From the NCBI RefSeq assembly GCF_902728235.1, contig NZ_CACVBO010000001.1:3868001-3932000 (forward strand): DNA of 64,000 nt, given 5' to 3'. The stretch is from Lentimonas sp. CC4. GTDB lineage: Bacteria > Verrucomicrobiota > Verrucomicrobiia > Opitutales > Coraliomargaritaceae. The notes under the pieces are model-generated. The model made no database searches and was not told the origin of the DNA. It saw only the letters and a list, made by a program, of their open reading frames with translations. A program made the position numbers and the translations under genes. Position 1 is the stretch's first letter; every line of letters starts with the position of its first letter. Below, piece by piece: positions 25,729 to 36,645 of this stretch.

Positions 25729-26172
25729 TCAGCCATCGTCGCCCAAAGCAAAGTTCACCGCTTCTATTCCAGCAACTGAGCAAGCATCCATCACTTTAAC
25801 GATCTGCCCATGTGACACTGCATCTGCTGGTGAAATCGTGACAATAGCCTCGACCTTGTTCGCGCTACTGGCCTCCTTGAAACGGGTCAGCATCGAGGCG
25901 AGCTCTTCCAACCGCGAAACATTCGGAGTATCATACGGGTAATCGTTAACGACGACCTGCCCGTCGGGGCGGATTTCGATAATCTGCTCATCTGGCAAGT
26001 CGAGCGGCTCGGATTGCTCGACCGTGCCGGGCAATTGAAAGGACAAATCCGCCTCTTGCTGCTCTAAAGTGGACGACACCATAAAATAAATGAGAAGTAG
26101 AAACACGACATCGATCATCGGTGCAATCGGCACACCGCCCTTCTCTTCTGGTCGTTTTTTGAGTTTAGCCAT
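25729..26172 (-). CDS. ExbD/TolR family protein (second of a pair)
   Basis: Encodes 147 residues. One membrane helix with the conserved Asp is in VPIAPMIDVVFLLLIYFMV, and the periplasmic ExbD fold follows. It starts 3 bases after the upstream ExbD gene, and the two are paralogous. Pairs of ExbD genes normally accompany an ExbB/TolQ gene; none is adjacent. They may work with the ExbB at 2144-2878 or one elsewhere. Confidence 0.92.
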   Translation of the reverse strand: MAKLKKRPEEKGGVPIAPMIDVVFLLLIYFMVSSTLEQQEADLSFQLPGTVEQSEPLDLPDEQIIEIRPDGQVVVNDYPYDTPNVSRLEELASMLTRFKEASSANKVEAIVTISPADAVSHGQIVKVMDACSVAGIEAVNFALGDDG

Positions 26173-26175
26173 TCC

Positions 26176-26589
26176 TTACCTCGCTTGATAGGTCGCATAG
26201 ATCACTTCGTAAGCACCGACTTCGGCACAGGAGCGGAGCACTTCCTTAATATCGTGATACGATGTAGCACGATCCGCCCGAACATGAATACGCAATTGAG
26301 GATTCTCTGATAGCGACGTTTTGATCGTCTCCTGCATGCCTTCTAGCGTATGCGGTCGCGCACCTAGGTAGATTTGGCCGTCCGCATCGATGGAGATCGT
26401 GCCACGATCAGCGAGGTCCTCCGGCACATCGCTGGACGCCGACTCTGGCAAATCAAGTTTCACACGGCGATCCGCCTGCGCCAAAGTGCTGACCGTCATA
26501 AAAAAGACCAGCAAGAGAAACACCATGTCGATCATCGGTGTCATCGGAAAGTCTTCTTCCGGAGGAGATGTAGATCGACGGCGTGCCAT
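26176..26589 (-). CDS. ExbD/TolR family protein (first of a pair)
   Basis: Encodes 137 residues with the motif FPMTPMIDMVFLLLVFFMTVST, which contains the channel Asp, then a periplasmic domain. It starts the two-gene ExbD unit. A short heptamer array (AATCACT, GATCACT, CCTCACT on the coding strand) lies directly before the ATG. Confidence 0.92.
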   Translation of the reverse strand: MARRRSTSPPEEDFPMTPMIDMVFLLLVFFMTVSTLAQADRRVKLDLPESASSDVPEDLADRGTISIDADGQIYLGARPHTLEGMQETIKTSLSENPQLRIHVRADRATSYHDIKEVLRSCAEVGAYEVIYATYQAR

Positions 26590-26593
26590 GTTT

Positions 26594-26618
26594 AACAGTG
26601 AGGAGTGATCAGTGATTC
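26594..26618 (-). repeat. Short period-7 leader array before exbD pair
   Basis: On the coding strand the units AATCACT, GATCACT and CCTCACT end 7 bases before the ATG at 26589. Confidence 0.55.
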
Positions 26619-26801
26619 CAAGCTCCTATAGCAACTGCCTCGGAGCGAGCATTCTCTCGAAGTCGATGCTGAACCAGCAACACCCCGAAACAGAGTTTCG
26701 AGGCTACAGATTAAGTCATCATCAAGAGTAAACATGGATCTATATAATATGAGCTAAATCTAAAACGATTCAATCGCTAGGCAAGGTTTGAGTGCTGGCA
26801 C

Positions 26802-26835
26802 AAAAAAAGAGGCGCCCGCATTGCGGACGCCTCTG
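26802..26835 (-). terminator. Intrinsic terminator of the OmcB-like gene
   Basis: Read on the minus strand: AGAGGCGTCCGCA, a short loop, TGCGGGCGCCTCT, then a run of seven T. Confidence 0.9.
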
Positions 26836-26857
26836 AAAGCTTTATGCGTATCGGGTC

Positions 26858-28474
26858 TTAGTAGACCTGAGTTGCTTCTTCTTCAGGAACTGGAGTCTTA
26901 AGAAGATCCGAGTTCATCTGAGCCTTGAAGCGAGCATCACCAACGGAGAGTGCCTTAGCAACAACACGGAACTGGATGATTTCCTTAGCAGCCAATGATG
27001 GGTAAGCAGCGAAGTTCACATTGTTTCCAGTGATTGTGCCTTGTGTGTCACCAGCAGCGGAGACAACAGACAGTTCACGTGGGATCTGGATGTCTAGCTT
27101 CACGTTTGTATCAGGAGCTGTTCCTTGGTTAGTGATTTGGATGATGTATGTAGTTTCCTCACCAACAAGAAGAGGATCCTCAGTATCGATCACTTCGATC
27201 AGAAGTGCAGGGTAACCGCGCCATTCTGTGCAAGCGTCATCATTACCGCTCAAGCCGTATTCAGCAGAAGAAGCCGAGACTTGGTTGCAGTATGTGCCTT
27301 CTTCAAGACCAAGAACAGTTACGTCGAAGTTCTTAGACTCACCAGCACCAAGGCTGACTGTCCATGTAGCTGTGTTACCGTCGATCTGTGCTCCAGAAGC
27401 GGAGAGAAGCTTGTTTTGAGCAGGAACTGTGTCAGTGACAACCACATCGCTGAGTGCGACATCGCCAGTGTTCTTAGCAACAATCTTATAAGATGCACGC
27501 TTACCAACGAATTGCATTGGTGTGCCGTCCTTAGTGACTTCAAGACCAGCTTCAACAACCTTCACATCGTCGCTGTGTGTGACAGCTCCTGGAGTGTTAG
27601 AAGAAGTCGCGGATGCAACGTTAGTGTGCTGACCATTTGCGACAGCAGTTGTGTTGATCGTGATCTCACGGCTTTCACCCGGAGCGAGTGTGCCGACTTC
27701 TGTAACAAGGGTTGTCTCACCACTTTCATGGGAGATACCAGCAGGCAATGTATCTGTAACAACGACATCGTATGCGCAGAAGTTACCAGTATTTGTCACT
27801 GTGATAGTCCAAGGCACACCTGTGTTGATCAAGACTTGCTCGTTTGGAGTTGTCTTGACGATCGCAAGCTCTGGCACACCAACAGATGTTGTTGTGCAAG
27901 CGTCTTGGATCGCTGTGATTGTCGCACAGCTGCTGAGATCAGTAGCTGATGTTGGCTTAACAACCAATTCGAGTGGTGCTTGAACACCATTTGCAAGGTT
28001 GTAGAGGGTCCATGTTACATTGCTACCAGAGACTTCTGCTTCTGGGTTACTAGAAACATAAACTGTGCCAGCGGGGATCTGCTCTTTAACAATGACCTGC
28101 TTCAGATCTTGCTTCGCAGTCACGGTGTAATTGTATGTGAATGGCTCATTAAGTGCAACTGTAGCAGGTGCAGACTTATCGAGGCTCACAGCATACTGAT
28201 CGATCGAATCAGAAACGACGCCTGGAGCGCAGTCATCTTCAGCAACGACAGCTTGCTCTTCCACGACAACCACTTCTGGTTGCTGATTGCGGTAGTCATG
28301 CACGTGACGATTATTCGATGGAGTCTTCATATTGAAGACTGTGGATTCAGGAGAATTCGACACTGTGAAATTCTTACCCTCATCCGGTGTGCGTTCAGCA
28401 GATAGCTGAGCAACGGATAGGGCCATAATTCCTGCAAGTGCAGAAGCTCCAATGAGCTTTTTCATAATATTCAT
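26858..28474 (-). CDS. DUF11-repeat, OmcB-like cysteine-containing envelope protein
   Basis: Encodes 538 residues with a signal peptide (about 1-27). At least three DUF11 domains are visible, each with the pattern TYxIxVTNTGxxxAxDVVVTDTLPAG (near 200-300, 310-410 and 420-510), and an N-terminal one near 95-190. Several cysteines are present (DDCAP, SSCATI, DACTT, FCAYD, YCNQ, DACTEW). Chlamydial OmcB, the large cysteine-rich outer-membrane protein, has this organisation, and relatives occur in Verrucomicrobiota. It is probably a disulfide-linked periplasmic or outer-membrane protein. It is monocistronic with its own terminator. Codons look highly optimised, as for an abundant protein. Confidence 0.85.
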   Translation of the reverse strand: MNIMKKLIGASALAGIMALSVAQLSAERTPDEGKNFTVSNSPESTVFNMKTPSNNRHVHDYRNQQPEVVVVEEQAVVAEDDCAPGVVSDSIDQYAVSLDKSAPATVALNEPFTYNYTVTAKQDLKQVIVKEQIPAGTVYVSSNPEAEVSGSNVTWTLYNLANGVQAPLELVVKPTSATDLSSCATITAIQDACTTTSVGVPELAIVKTTPNEQVLINTGVPWTITVTNTGNFCAYDVVVTDTLPAGISHESGETTLVTEVGTLAPGESREITINTTAVANGQHTNVASATSSNTPGAVTHSDDVKVVEAGLEVTKDGTPMQFVGKRASYKIVAKNTGDVALSDVVVTDTVPAQNKLLSASGAQIDGNTATWTVSLGAGESKNFDVTVLGLEEGTYCNQVSASSAEYGLSGNDDACTEWRGYPALLIEVIDTEDPLLVGEETTYIIQITNQGTAPDTNVKLDIQIPRELSVVSAAGDTQGTITGNNVNFAAYPSLAAKEIIQFRVVAKALSVGDARFKAQMNSDLLKTPVPEEEATQVY

Positions 28475-28788
28475 ATAGTATTTATGGGTTTAGGTTTGAT
28501 TTAGCTTGTTGATGCGAACTGGTGAGTCCGCCCATCCGCATATTGAAGATGAGGTTAAAAACCTATGAATAAATAACGTAATATCGAGTCTAAATGCATT
28601 TTTTCACGATAAAGTATAAGATGACAAAAGAACTGCCCTCTCCGGTTGAGGCAAGTAACTCCCGAACCTCACGACCCCGCGACAACAAGCACAACGTAAA
28701 CCACTGATAATTAGTTAATAACAAAAAAAGGCGACCGTGTTAACACACGATCGCCTTTGATATAAACAGTCAGACTGCGAGTCTAAGC
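28475..28788. other. Intergenic region between sdhB and the OmcB-like gene
   Basis: Holds the promoter and leader of the OmcB-like gene (minus strand) and the sdh terminator at 28722-28758. No gene or further repeat seen. Confidence 0.5.
28722..28758 (-). terminator. Intrinsic terminator of the sdh operon
   Basis: On the minus strand AAAGGCGATCGTGTG pairs with CACGGTCGCCTTT, followed by a T-run. Confidence 0.9.
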
Positions 28789-29550
28789 CTAAGGCACGAG
28801 GTAGAAGAAATCCTTCACCTTCGCTGCAGTATAGTCGCGATTTAGCTGTGCAATCATGTCGAGAGAGATGCTCTTCGGGCAAACCGCTTCACACTCACCG
28901 ATGTTGGTGCAACCGCCGAAACCTTCGCCATCCATCGTGCTAACCATAGCCAGCACGCGACGATCTTTCTCGGGCTTACCTTGCGGCAGGCTATTCATGT
29001 GAGAGACCTTCGCAGAGGTGAACAACATCGCTGATGCATTCGGGCAAGCCGCCACACAGGCGCCACAACCGATACATGCCGCCGCGTCCATCGCGTAATC
29101 CGCAATGCCTTTGGCGATCGGGCTCGCATTTGCATCAACCGCCGTTCCAGCACGGGCAGTAATGAAACCGCCAGACTGGATGATCTTCTCGAATGCGGTG
29201 CGATCTGTAACCAAGTCCTTAATAACAGGAAATGGAGCAGCACGCCATGGCTCGATCGTGATGGTTTGACCATCATGGAAGTGGCGCATGTGCAACTGAC
29301 AAGCAGTTGTGCCATTTTCCGGACCGTGCGGGACGCCGTTAATCGTCAGCGAGCACATACCACAAATACCTTCGCGGCAGTCATGGTCGAATGCAACTGG
29401 CTCTTCACCATTCGCAACTTGTTGCTCCGAGAGGATATCAAGCATTTCAAGGAAAGAAGATCCTTCCGAAACATCGTCGAGTTGATACTCAACAAACTTG
29501 CCTTGGCTCTGGCTGTTCTTTTGACGCCAAACTTTAAGTGTAAGTTTCAT
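28789..29550 (-). CDS. sdhB: Succinate dehydrogenase/fumarate reductase iron-sulfur subunit
   Basis: Encodes 253 residues. The [2Fe-2S] ligands are in [15 protein letters not shown], the [4Fe-4S] ligands in [13 protein letters not shown] and the [3Fe-4S] ligands in [15 protein letters not shown]. The subunit passes electrons between the flavoprotein and the membrane quinone site. It is the last gene of an sdhC-sdhA-sdhB operon. Confidence 0.96.
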   Translation of the reverse strand: MKLTLKVWRQKNSQSQGKFVEYQLDDVSEGSSFLEMLDILSEQQVANGEEPVAFDHDCREGICGMCSLTINGVPHGPENGTTACQLHMRHFHDGQTITIEPWRAAPFPVIKDLVTDRTAFEKIIQSGGFITARAGTAVDANASPIAKGIADYAMDAAACIGCGACVAACPNASAMLFTSAKVSHMNSLPQGKPEKDRRVLAMVSTMDGEGFGGCTNIGECEAVCPKSISLDMIAQLNRDYTAAKVKDFFYLVP

Positions 29551-29577
29551 AATTCTATCTTTAGTTGAGTGTTTCGC

Positions 29578-31521
29578 TTACTTGTAGCTACGGGTTGCGA
29601 GTTTGACCTCCTCATAGACGAGATCTTCTTTATGTAGAGTCGGATCGACATCGTCGCCCTTATACTCCCATACGCCGACGAAAGTGAACTTGTCGTCATC
29701 ACGCAGTGCTTCACCTTCATCCGTTTGGTGCTCAGAACGGAAGTGACCACCACAGGACTCTTCACGCATCAGCGCATCACGACACATAAGTTCGCCGAAT
29801 TCCATAAAGTCAGCGACACGACCCGCACGCTCTAACTCAGGATTGAGCGAGTTCGCATCACCGACGACGCGAACATTGGCCCAGAACTCCTTACGTAGCT
29901 CTTGAATTTCCTTAATCGCAGAAGTTAGGCCTGCCTTATCACGTGCCATACCACACTTATCCCACATAATTTGGCCAAGGCGCTTATGGAAGGAGCGTGG
30001 AGACTCAGTGCCATTGATAGACAATAGCTGATCAATGCGCCCTTTAACATCGGCTTCAACCTTGGCAAATTCAGGATGTTCTGCAGTCACATTACCTGCG
30101 ACGGCAATACCTTGCTCAGCAAGATAGTTACCAACGGTGTAAGGCAGAACGAAGTAACCATCAGCCAAACCTTGCATCAGCGCAGAAGCACCGAGGCGAT
30201 TCGCGCCGTGGTCCGAGAAATTCGCTTCACCACCGACAAATAAGCCAGGGATCGAGCTTTCCAAATTATAATCCACCCAAAGACCACCCATTGTGTAGTG
30301 GACCGCAGGGAAAATCATCATCGGCGTCTTGTATGGATCTGCACCTGTGATGCAGCTATACATGTCAAAGAGATTACCATAACGCTCAGCGATTGCAGGC
30401 TGGCCATCGCGCTTGATCGCGTCACGGAAGTCGAGATACACACCGAGACCAGAGGAAGCGATACCGCGACCATCGTCACAGGCTTCCTTCGCTGCACGAG
30501 AGGAAATATCGCGTGGAGCCAAGTTACCAAAGCTCGGATACTTACGCTCCAAGTAATAATCGCGCTCTTCATCAGGCACTGAATTTGGATCGAGCTTACC
30601 TTCACGGATCTTCTTCGCAGTCTCTTTAGACTTCGGAGCCCAAACACGACCATCATTACGAAGCGACTCAGACATCAGCGTCAACTTGGACTGCTGCTCA
30701 CCGTGAACTGGAATACAAGTTGGGTGAATCTGAGTGTAGCAAGGATTCGCGAAACCAGCACCGCGCTTGTGAGCGCGATAGGCTGCGGTCACATTACAAC
30801 CCTGCGCATTAGTCGAAAGGAAGAACACGTTACCATAACCACCAGTCGCCATGACAACCGCATCTGCAGCGTGACGAGAAACCTCGCCAGTCACCATGTT
30901 ACGAACGATCACACCCTTGGCGTGGCCTTCAACCTTCACCACATCGAGCATCTCGTGGCGGTTATACATTTTCACCTTACCGAGACCGATTTGCTTACTC
31001 AACGCGGCATATGCACCGAGGAGAAGCTGCTGTCCAGTTTGGCCGCGAGCGTAGAATGTGCGAGACACCTGCGCGCCACCGAATGAACGATTCGCGAGCA
31101 TGCCGCCGTATTCACGAGCGAATGGCACACCTTGAGCGACACATTGGTCGATGATGTCGTTACTGACTTCAGCGAGGCGATACACATTGGCTTCACGAGC
31201 ACGATAATCGCCACCTTTAACAGTGTCGTAGAACAAGCGGCGAATACTATCACCGTCATTCTGATAATTCTTAGCGGCATTAATACCACCTTGAGCGGCG
31301 ATACTGTGCGCACGACGTGGGCTGTCTTGGTAGCAGAAGCACGAGACATTGTAGCCTTGCTCAGCGAGACTTGCCGCGGCAGCACCACCAGCAAGACCAG
31401 AACCGATCACGATCACGTTATATTTACGACGATTGGCTGGATTCACCAGCTTCATCTTAAACTTATGGTTCGACCACTTGTCAGCAAGCGGCCCTTCAGG
31501 AATGTTTGAATCAAGATTCAT
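29578..31521 (-). CDS. sdhA: Succinate dehydrogenase/fumarate reductase flavoprotein subunit
   Basis: Encodes 647 residues. The FAD-binding [18 protein letters not shown] is near residue 42. The [16 protein letters not shown] segment holds the His to which FAD is covalently bound. [15 protein letters not shown] and GGLWVDYN are conserved active-site stretches. The long form with [19 protein letters not shown] is typical of the Bacteroidota/Chlorobi-like type. It converts succinate and fumarate at the cytoplasmic face of the membrane. Confidence 0.96.
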   Translation of the reverse strand: MNLDSNIPEGPLADKWSNHKFKMKLVNPANRRKYNVIVIGSGLAGGAAAASLAEQGYNVSCFCYQDSPRRAHSIAAQGGINAAKNYQNDGDSIRRLFYDTVKGGDYRAREANVYRLAEVSNDIIDQCVAQGVPFAREYGGMLANRSFGGAQVSRTFYARGQTGQQLLLGAYAALSKQIGLGKVKMYNRHEMLDVVKVEGHAKGVIVRNMVTGEVSRHAADAVVMATGGYGNVFFLSTNAQGCNVTAAYRAHKRGAGFANPCYTQIHPTCIPVHGEQQSKLTLMSESLRNDGRVWAPKSKETAKKIREGKLDPNSVPDEERDYYLERKYPSFGNLAPRDISSRAAKEACDDGRGIASSGLGVYLDFRDAIKRDGQPAIAERYGNLFDMYSCITGADPYKTPMMIFPAVHYTMGGLWVDYNLESSIPGLFVGGEANFSDHGANRLGASALMQGLADGYFVLPYTVGNYLAEQGIAVAGNVTAEHPEFAKVEADVKGRIDQLLSINGTESPRSFHKRLGQIMWDKCGMARDKAGLTSAIKEIQELRKEFWANVRVVGDANSLNPELERAGRVADFMEFGELMCRDALMREESCGGHFRSEHQTDEGEALRDDDKFTFVGVWEYKGDDVDPTLHKEDLVYEEVKLATRSYK

Positions 31522-31533
31522 TATAAGTCGGTC

Positions 31534-32346
31534 CTATTTTTGAATGATTACCTCAACGACATCCACTGTCACCGTCTCAGCAGAGACCTTCGCAGCGTTG
31601 CCTTCCGGATTTGACTGAGTCAACGCACCAGCTAACACTCCCGCTGGAATCGATGCAAAGCCTAGAAATACCACGACCGCATATGCCACAGCAATACGAT
31701 CCAACCGCTTGCGCCATAGTTGATTACGCAACCCCATAGACTGGAACATGCTGCTAACACCGTGTGAGAGGTGAATGCTAAGCAATGCCATCGCTACGAT
31801 ATAGAAAGCAGACACCCACCAGACCTGAAAGCCTGCGACCATCATGTCGTTCACATTGAAGACCATGACCTTCTCGGCGCCATTATAGACCTCATGACCA
31901 TGCTTCACGAGTGCCACATCGGCAATCTGCTCTTCATACTCACTGCCCGGCACGTTGCGCACGGTGAAGTGAAAGATGTGAAAGATAATGAACAGGCCAA
32001 GAACCACACCGCTCCAGCGCATCGCGCCGGAAGCAAAGCTCTTCTGCACATTCGCTTTCGCTTCGTAGCCTTGCGGACGCGCTCTGCGATTATCCAGAGT
32101 CAACGAGACTGCTGCCCAAATATGCACTCCGATGATCCCAAGGAGTGAGAGACGCACCCCCCACATCACGACCGCTGGCAGTGAATGCAGGTGATATGCA
32201 TACTCATTAATATAATGAGCCCCGAGATAAATCTGCAAATTCCCGAGCACGTGACCGAGAATAAACAAAACAAGAGCAAGCCCTGTTAAGGCCATTAGGA
32301 TTTTTCGACCGATGGTCGATTTTAGAAAGCTACACAGTGAGCACAT
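31534..32346 (-). CDS. sdhC: Succinate dehydrogenase cytochrome b558 subunit
   Basis: Encodes 270 residues with five membrane helices. Conserved histidines in LGHVLGN, YHLHSLP, IGVHIW, HIFHF and HLSHG are candidate ligands for two b hemes, as in the single-polypeptide di-heme anchors of Bacillus and Bacteroidota. It is the first gene of the operon. A short Cys-containing N-terminus (MCSLCSF) is slightly unusual. Confidence 0.93.
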   Translation of the reverse strand: MCSLCSFLKSTIGRKILMALTGLALVLFILGHVLGNLQIYLGAHYINEYAYHLHSLPAVVMWGVRLSLLGIIGVHIWAAVSLTLDNRRARPQGYEAKANVQKSFASGAMRWSGVVLGLFIIFHIFHFTVRNVPGSEYEEQIADVALVKHGHEVYNGAEKVMVFNVNDMMVAGFQVWWVSAFYIVAMALLSIHLSHGVSSMFQSMGLRNQLWRKRLDRIAVAYAVVVFLGFASIPAGVLAGALTQSNPEGNAAKVSAETVTVDVVEVIIQK

Positions 32347-32647
32347 AATCTTCTAGACGTATTAAATGAGAGAGAGCTAAGGGATAGGTCGTTTTTTTCA
32401 AACCACTACCCAACCAAAGTCAACATATAAGAAAACCTAATAAGGCAAGCGGTGGAATGCGATAATCCGAACCATCCCCGAAGCAGCCACACTGTAAAGA
32501 TGAACAATTGCTCAAAGTCCACCCCTAAATAACAAAATCTAATGCAAATCGACACCGCCAACAGCTTAGCTTATTGAAAAACTTCTTTTAAAGAAACGCC
32601 CAAAAAGGGTTGCCAACCCAAAAGGACAATCAATTGAATGCGAGCCT
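32347..32647. other. Divergent sdhC-pyrG intergenic region
   Basis: Contains the promoters of both units. Only the hairpin at 32648-32685 stands out. No open frame with coding character. Confidence 0.5.
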
Positions 32648-34302
<1,655 letters not shown>

Positions 34303-34308
34303 TCTAGT

Positions 34309-34854
34309 ATGGAACATCACAACTACTCCACACGCCTCAAAGCAATTTGGGATATTGCAATCGCCCAGTATCAGAGCGGCAACCGCAAGCCAAACACCTT
34401 CTTTGACGCTGCAACACTCGCAGAGTTAGCATCCATTGGCCTCAACCCAATGGACGTCTACGACCCCGTCGAAGACCATCTCGACGGCGCAGAAATAGAC
34501 TTCACTACCTTCCTTCTGGTTTCCGACGCGCGACGCGACTACTTCCTAAACAGTCAAAAAGGCATTCCATCTGACAAAGTGATGGATCGCGACGCTCTGC
34601 CAGCCAGAGACAGCGAAGCCCGTGGCATCGTGTGGTTACCACGTATTATGCCCAAGGCACTGGCAAAACTACGCGGCGAGCTCCCACCAGAGACCATGTA
34701 TGGCTGCGGCGGCGACCGAGCCTTTTTCAAGCCAAACAACATCCATCCAGCCGAATTCCTAAGAGCCGTCTGGGCCTACGAAGACGAGCCTGAAAAACTC
34801 TTCGACTGGGTCGAAGCACGCCGCGCAGCAACAAAGTCCGAAACTGCGTCTTGA
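34309..34854 (+). CDS. DUF5069-like protein of unknown function
   Basis: Encodes 181 soluble residues. The C-terminal half (WLPRIMPKALAKLRGELPP ... YGCGGDRAFFK ... PAEFLRAVWAYEDEPEKLFDWVEAR) resembles DUF5069, small proteins found in several phyla with no known activity. It follows pyrG by 6 bases and is followed by a terminator, so it is probably expressed with pyrG. Confidence 0.6.
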   Translation: MEHHNYSTRLKAIWDIAIAQYQSGNRKPNTFFDAATLAELASIGLNPMDVYDPVEDHLDGAEIDFTTFLLVSDARRDYFLNSQKGIPSDKVMDRDALPARDSEARGIVWLPRIMPKALAKLRGELPPETMYGCGGDRAFFKPNNIHPAEFLRAVWAYEDEPEKLFDWVEARRAATKSETAS

Positions 34855-34880
34855 TCTTCCTGACATACATGTAATTTCTA

Positions 34881-34915
34881 AAGGTCTGCCCAATTGATAC
34901 GGCAGACCTTTTTTC
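34881..34915 (+). terminator. Intrinsic terminator directly before trpC
   Basis: AGGTCTGCC pairs perfectly with GGCAGACCT, with a 10-base loop and TTTTTT. It ends the pyrG unit but also abuts the trpC ATG at 34918, leaving no room for a Shine-Dalgarno site outside the hairpin. Confidence 0.88.
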
Positions 34916-34917
34916 TT

Positions 34918-35715
34918 ATGGATAAATTAGCCGAAATCATGGCCGCCAAGCGGCACGCCCTGCGCAACCAGATTCGCCCCGTGCGCGATTCCGAACTCTC
35001 GCGCCTCGCGGACATGCAGCGTCAAGGCGGCAGCTTCCTCAAAGCCCTCGCCCGCAACGATCGCCTCTCAGTGATCGCCGAGATCAAGCGCAAGTCCCCG
35101 TCCGCTGGCGAAATCGTCGAAGCCAGCCTCGATGCCGTTGATCAAGCACGTAAATATATCAACGCCGACGCAGACTGCCTCTCCATCCTCACCGACACCG
35201 ATTACTTTGGTGGCAGCCTCCAAGACCTTTGGGACGTCGTCGAATTCCTCGAACAGCATGAACGTAGAACACCGTGCCTACGTAAAGACTTCATGGTGCA
35301 CCCTGTGCAAGTCGTTGAAGCAGCCGAAGGTGGCGCACGCTGCATCTTGATCATCGTTCGCGCCTTGGCAGACGACGAGATCAAAGCCCTACGCGACGCA
35401 GCGGGCCTTGCCGGCCTCGACGCGCTCTACGAGATTCACGAAGAACGCGAGCTGGAAAAAGCCCTCAAATTCGACCCGAAAATTGTCGGAGTGAATAACC
35501 GCGACCTCAAGCGCTTCAAGACCGACCTAGCGGTATCCGAACTACTGATACCGCAAATCCCGGACGACATTATCAAAGTCAGCGAAAGCGGGATCTTCGA
35601 CATCGAAGACGCCGAACGGGCCAGCGCCTGCGGCGCCGATGCCATTCTCGTCGGCGAAGCACTCATGCGCTCCGAAGACACCGAAGAACTGATGGAAGCC
35701 TTCCATAACGCATAG
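34918..35715 (+). CDS. trpC: Indole-3-glycerol phosphate synthase
   Basis: Encodes 265 residues. Key segments are SVIAEIKRKSPSAGEI (catalytic Lys), LRKDFMVHPVQV, IGVNNRDLKRF-like VGVNNRDL, and SESGIFDIEDAERASACGADAILVGEALM near the end. It closes the indole ring in tryptophan synthesis. No other trp gene is in the window. The ATG at 34918 is chosen because the earlier in-frame start at 34894 would lie inside the terminator stem. Confidence 0.94.
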   Translation: MDKLAEIMAAKRHALRNQIRPVRDSELSRLADMQRQGGSFLKALARNDRLSVIAEIKRKSPSAGEIVEASLDAVDQARKYINADADCLSILTDTDYFGGSLQDLWDVVEFLEQHERRTPCLRKDFMVHPVQVVEAAEGGARCILIIVRALADDEIKALRDAAGLAGLDALYEIHEERELEKALKFDPKIVGVNNRDLKRFKTDLAVSELLIPQIPDDIIKVSESGIFDIEDAERASACGADAILVGEALMRSEDTEELMEAFHNA

Positions 35716-35718
35716 TTA

Positions 35719-35753
35719 GAATTCCTGATTCCTAATTCCTAATTCCTAATTCT
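35719..35753 (+). repeat. Period-7 leader array (CCTAATT) before rsmA
   Basis: Units AATTCCT, GATTCCT, AATTCCT, AATTCCT, AATTCTC end 4 bases before the GTG start of rsmA. The word is the same as in front of exbD at 2094-2130. Confidence 0.75.
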
Positions 35754-35757
35754 CCCA

Positions 35758-36591
35758 GTGCCACTAAGCCCCACAGCCACCCGCGAGCTCCTCAATCAAC
35801 TGGAGCACTTCCCTAACAAAAAGCTGGGACAGAACTTCCTCGTGGACGGCAACATTGTGCGCAAGTCCATCGAAATGGCTGATATCGACGAGAGCAGCCA
35901 CGTCGTCGAAGTCGGTCCAGGGCTCGGCACGCTGACACGTGCGATTCTAAGCAGCGGCGCCACCGTTTGGGCAGTCGAGCGCGACAGCACACTGGCCGAA
36001 CACATCCGCACCAATGTGCTACCCGAGCAGCCGAACTTACATCTGATCGAAGGCGACTGCCTCGACTACCCACGCGCAGAGCTTCCAATCGAACAAGCCG
36101 AAGCAGGCTTTAAGATCGTCGCCAACCTCCCCTACGCCGTCTCCACACCATGGATGGAGGCCATTATCTCCGGGCCACTGCCACAACGCATGGTGCTCAT
36201 GCTGCAGAAAGAAGCCGCGGATCGCTACGTCGCCAGCCACGGCAGCAAAGCATTTGGAGCGATCTCTATTTTCCTGCAATCGGTCTATACCGCACACAGC
36301 AAGCATCTCGTCTCAGCGCAATGCTTCCATCCTGCTCCAAAAGTCGACTCAGCACTTCTACGGCTCGACCTGCGCGAAGACGCCGTGCACTTCTCCGCCC
36401 CTGCGCGTGAGTGCATTCGCCGCATTTTCACCCAACGCCGCAAACAACTCGGCGCCCTCTGCCGACGCGACCCACAACCCGAAGCAGCACAGTGGTTTGA
36501 TTCCATCGTCGCAGCCGGCGTCAAACCGACAGTGCGCCCCGAAGAGCTACCAATCGAGCACTGGCAAAAACTAGCCAGATTACTTCCCTAA
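35758..36591 (+). CDS. rsmA: 16S rRNA dimethyladenosine transferase
   Basis: Encodes 277 residues. KKLGQNFLVDGNIVRK is the N-terminal rRNA-binding segment, VVEVGPGLGTLTRAIL is SAM motif I, and VANLPYAVSTP is the catalytic NLPY motif. It dimethylates two adjacent adenines near the 3' end of 16S rRNA. The start is a GTG directly after a CCTAATT heptamer array. A gap of 42 bases separates it from trpC. Confidence 0.95.
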   Translation: MPLSPTATRELLNQLEHFPNKKLGQNFLVDGNIVRKSIEMADIDESSHVVEVGPGLGTLTRAILSSGATVWAVERDSTLAEHIRTNVLPEQPNLHLIEGDCLDYPRAELPIEQAEAGFKIVANLPYAVSTPWMEAIISGPLPQRMVLMLQKEAADRYVASHGSKAFGAISIFLQSVYTAHSKHLVSAQCFHPAPKVDSALLRLDLREDAVHFSAPARECIRRIFTQRRKQLGALCRRDPQPEAAQWFDSIVAAGVKPTVRPEELPIEHWQKLARLLP

Positions 36592-36600
36592 GCCAAATAC

Positions 36601-36639
36601 CATTTCAGTCTTTCCGCGTTTCATAATTTCAGCTTTCCT
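36601..36639 (+). repeat. Pyrimidine-rich TTTCAG leader array before the symporter gene
   Basis: TTTC recurs five times at 7-8 base steps (TTTCAGT, CTTTCCG, CGTTTCA, TAATTTC, AGCTTTC), ending 6 bases before the ATG. This is the least regular of the leader arrays. Confidence 0.45.
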
Positions 36640-36645
36640 AAAACC

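Noticed and set aside
25505-25783. 92-residue minus-strand frame downstream of the exbD pair
   Set aside because: It covers a terminator and intergenic repeats, and has no family features.
27125-27949. 274-residue open frame on the plus strand
   Set aside because: It is antisense to the OmcB-like gene, is rich in Cys/Ser/Arg without any motif, and arises from that gene's codon bias.
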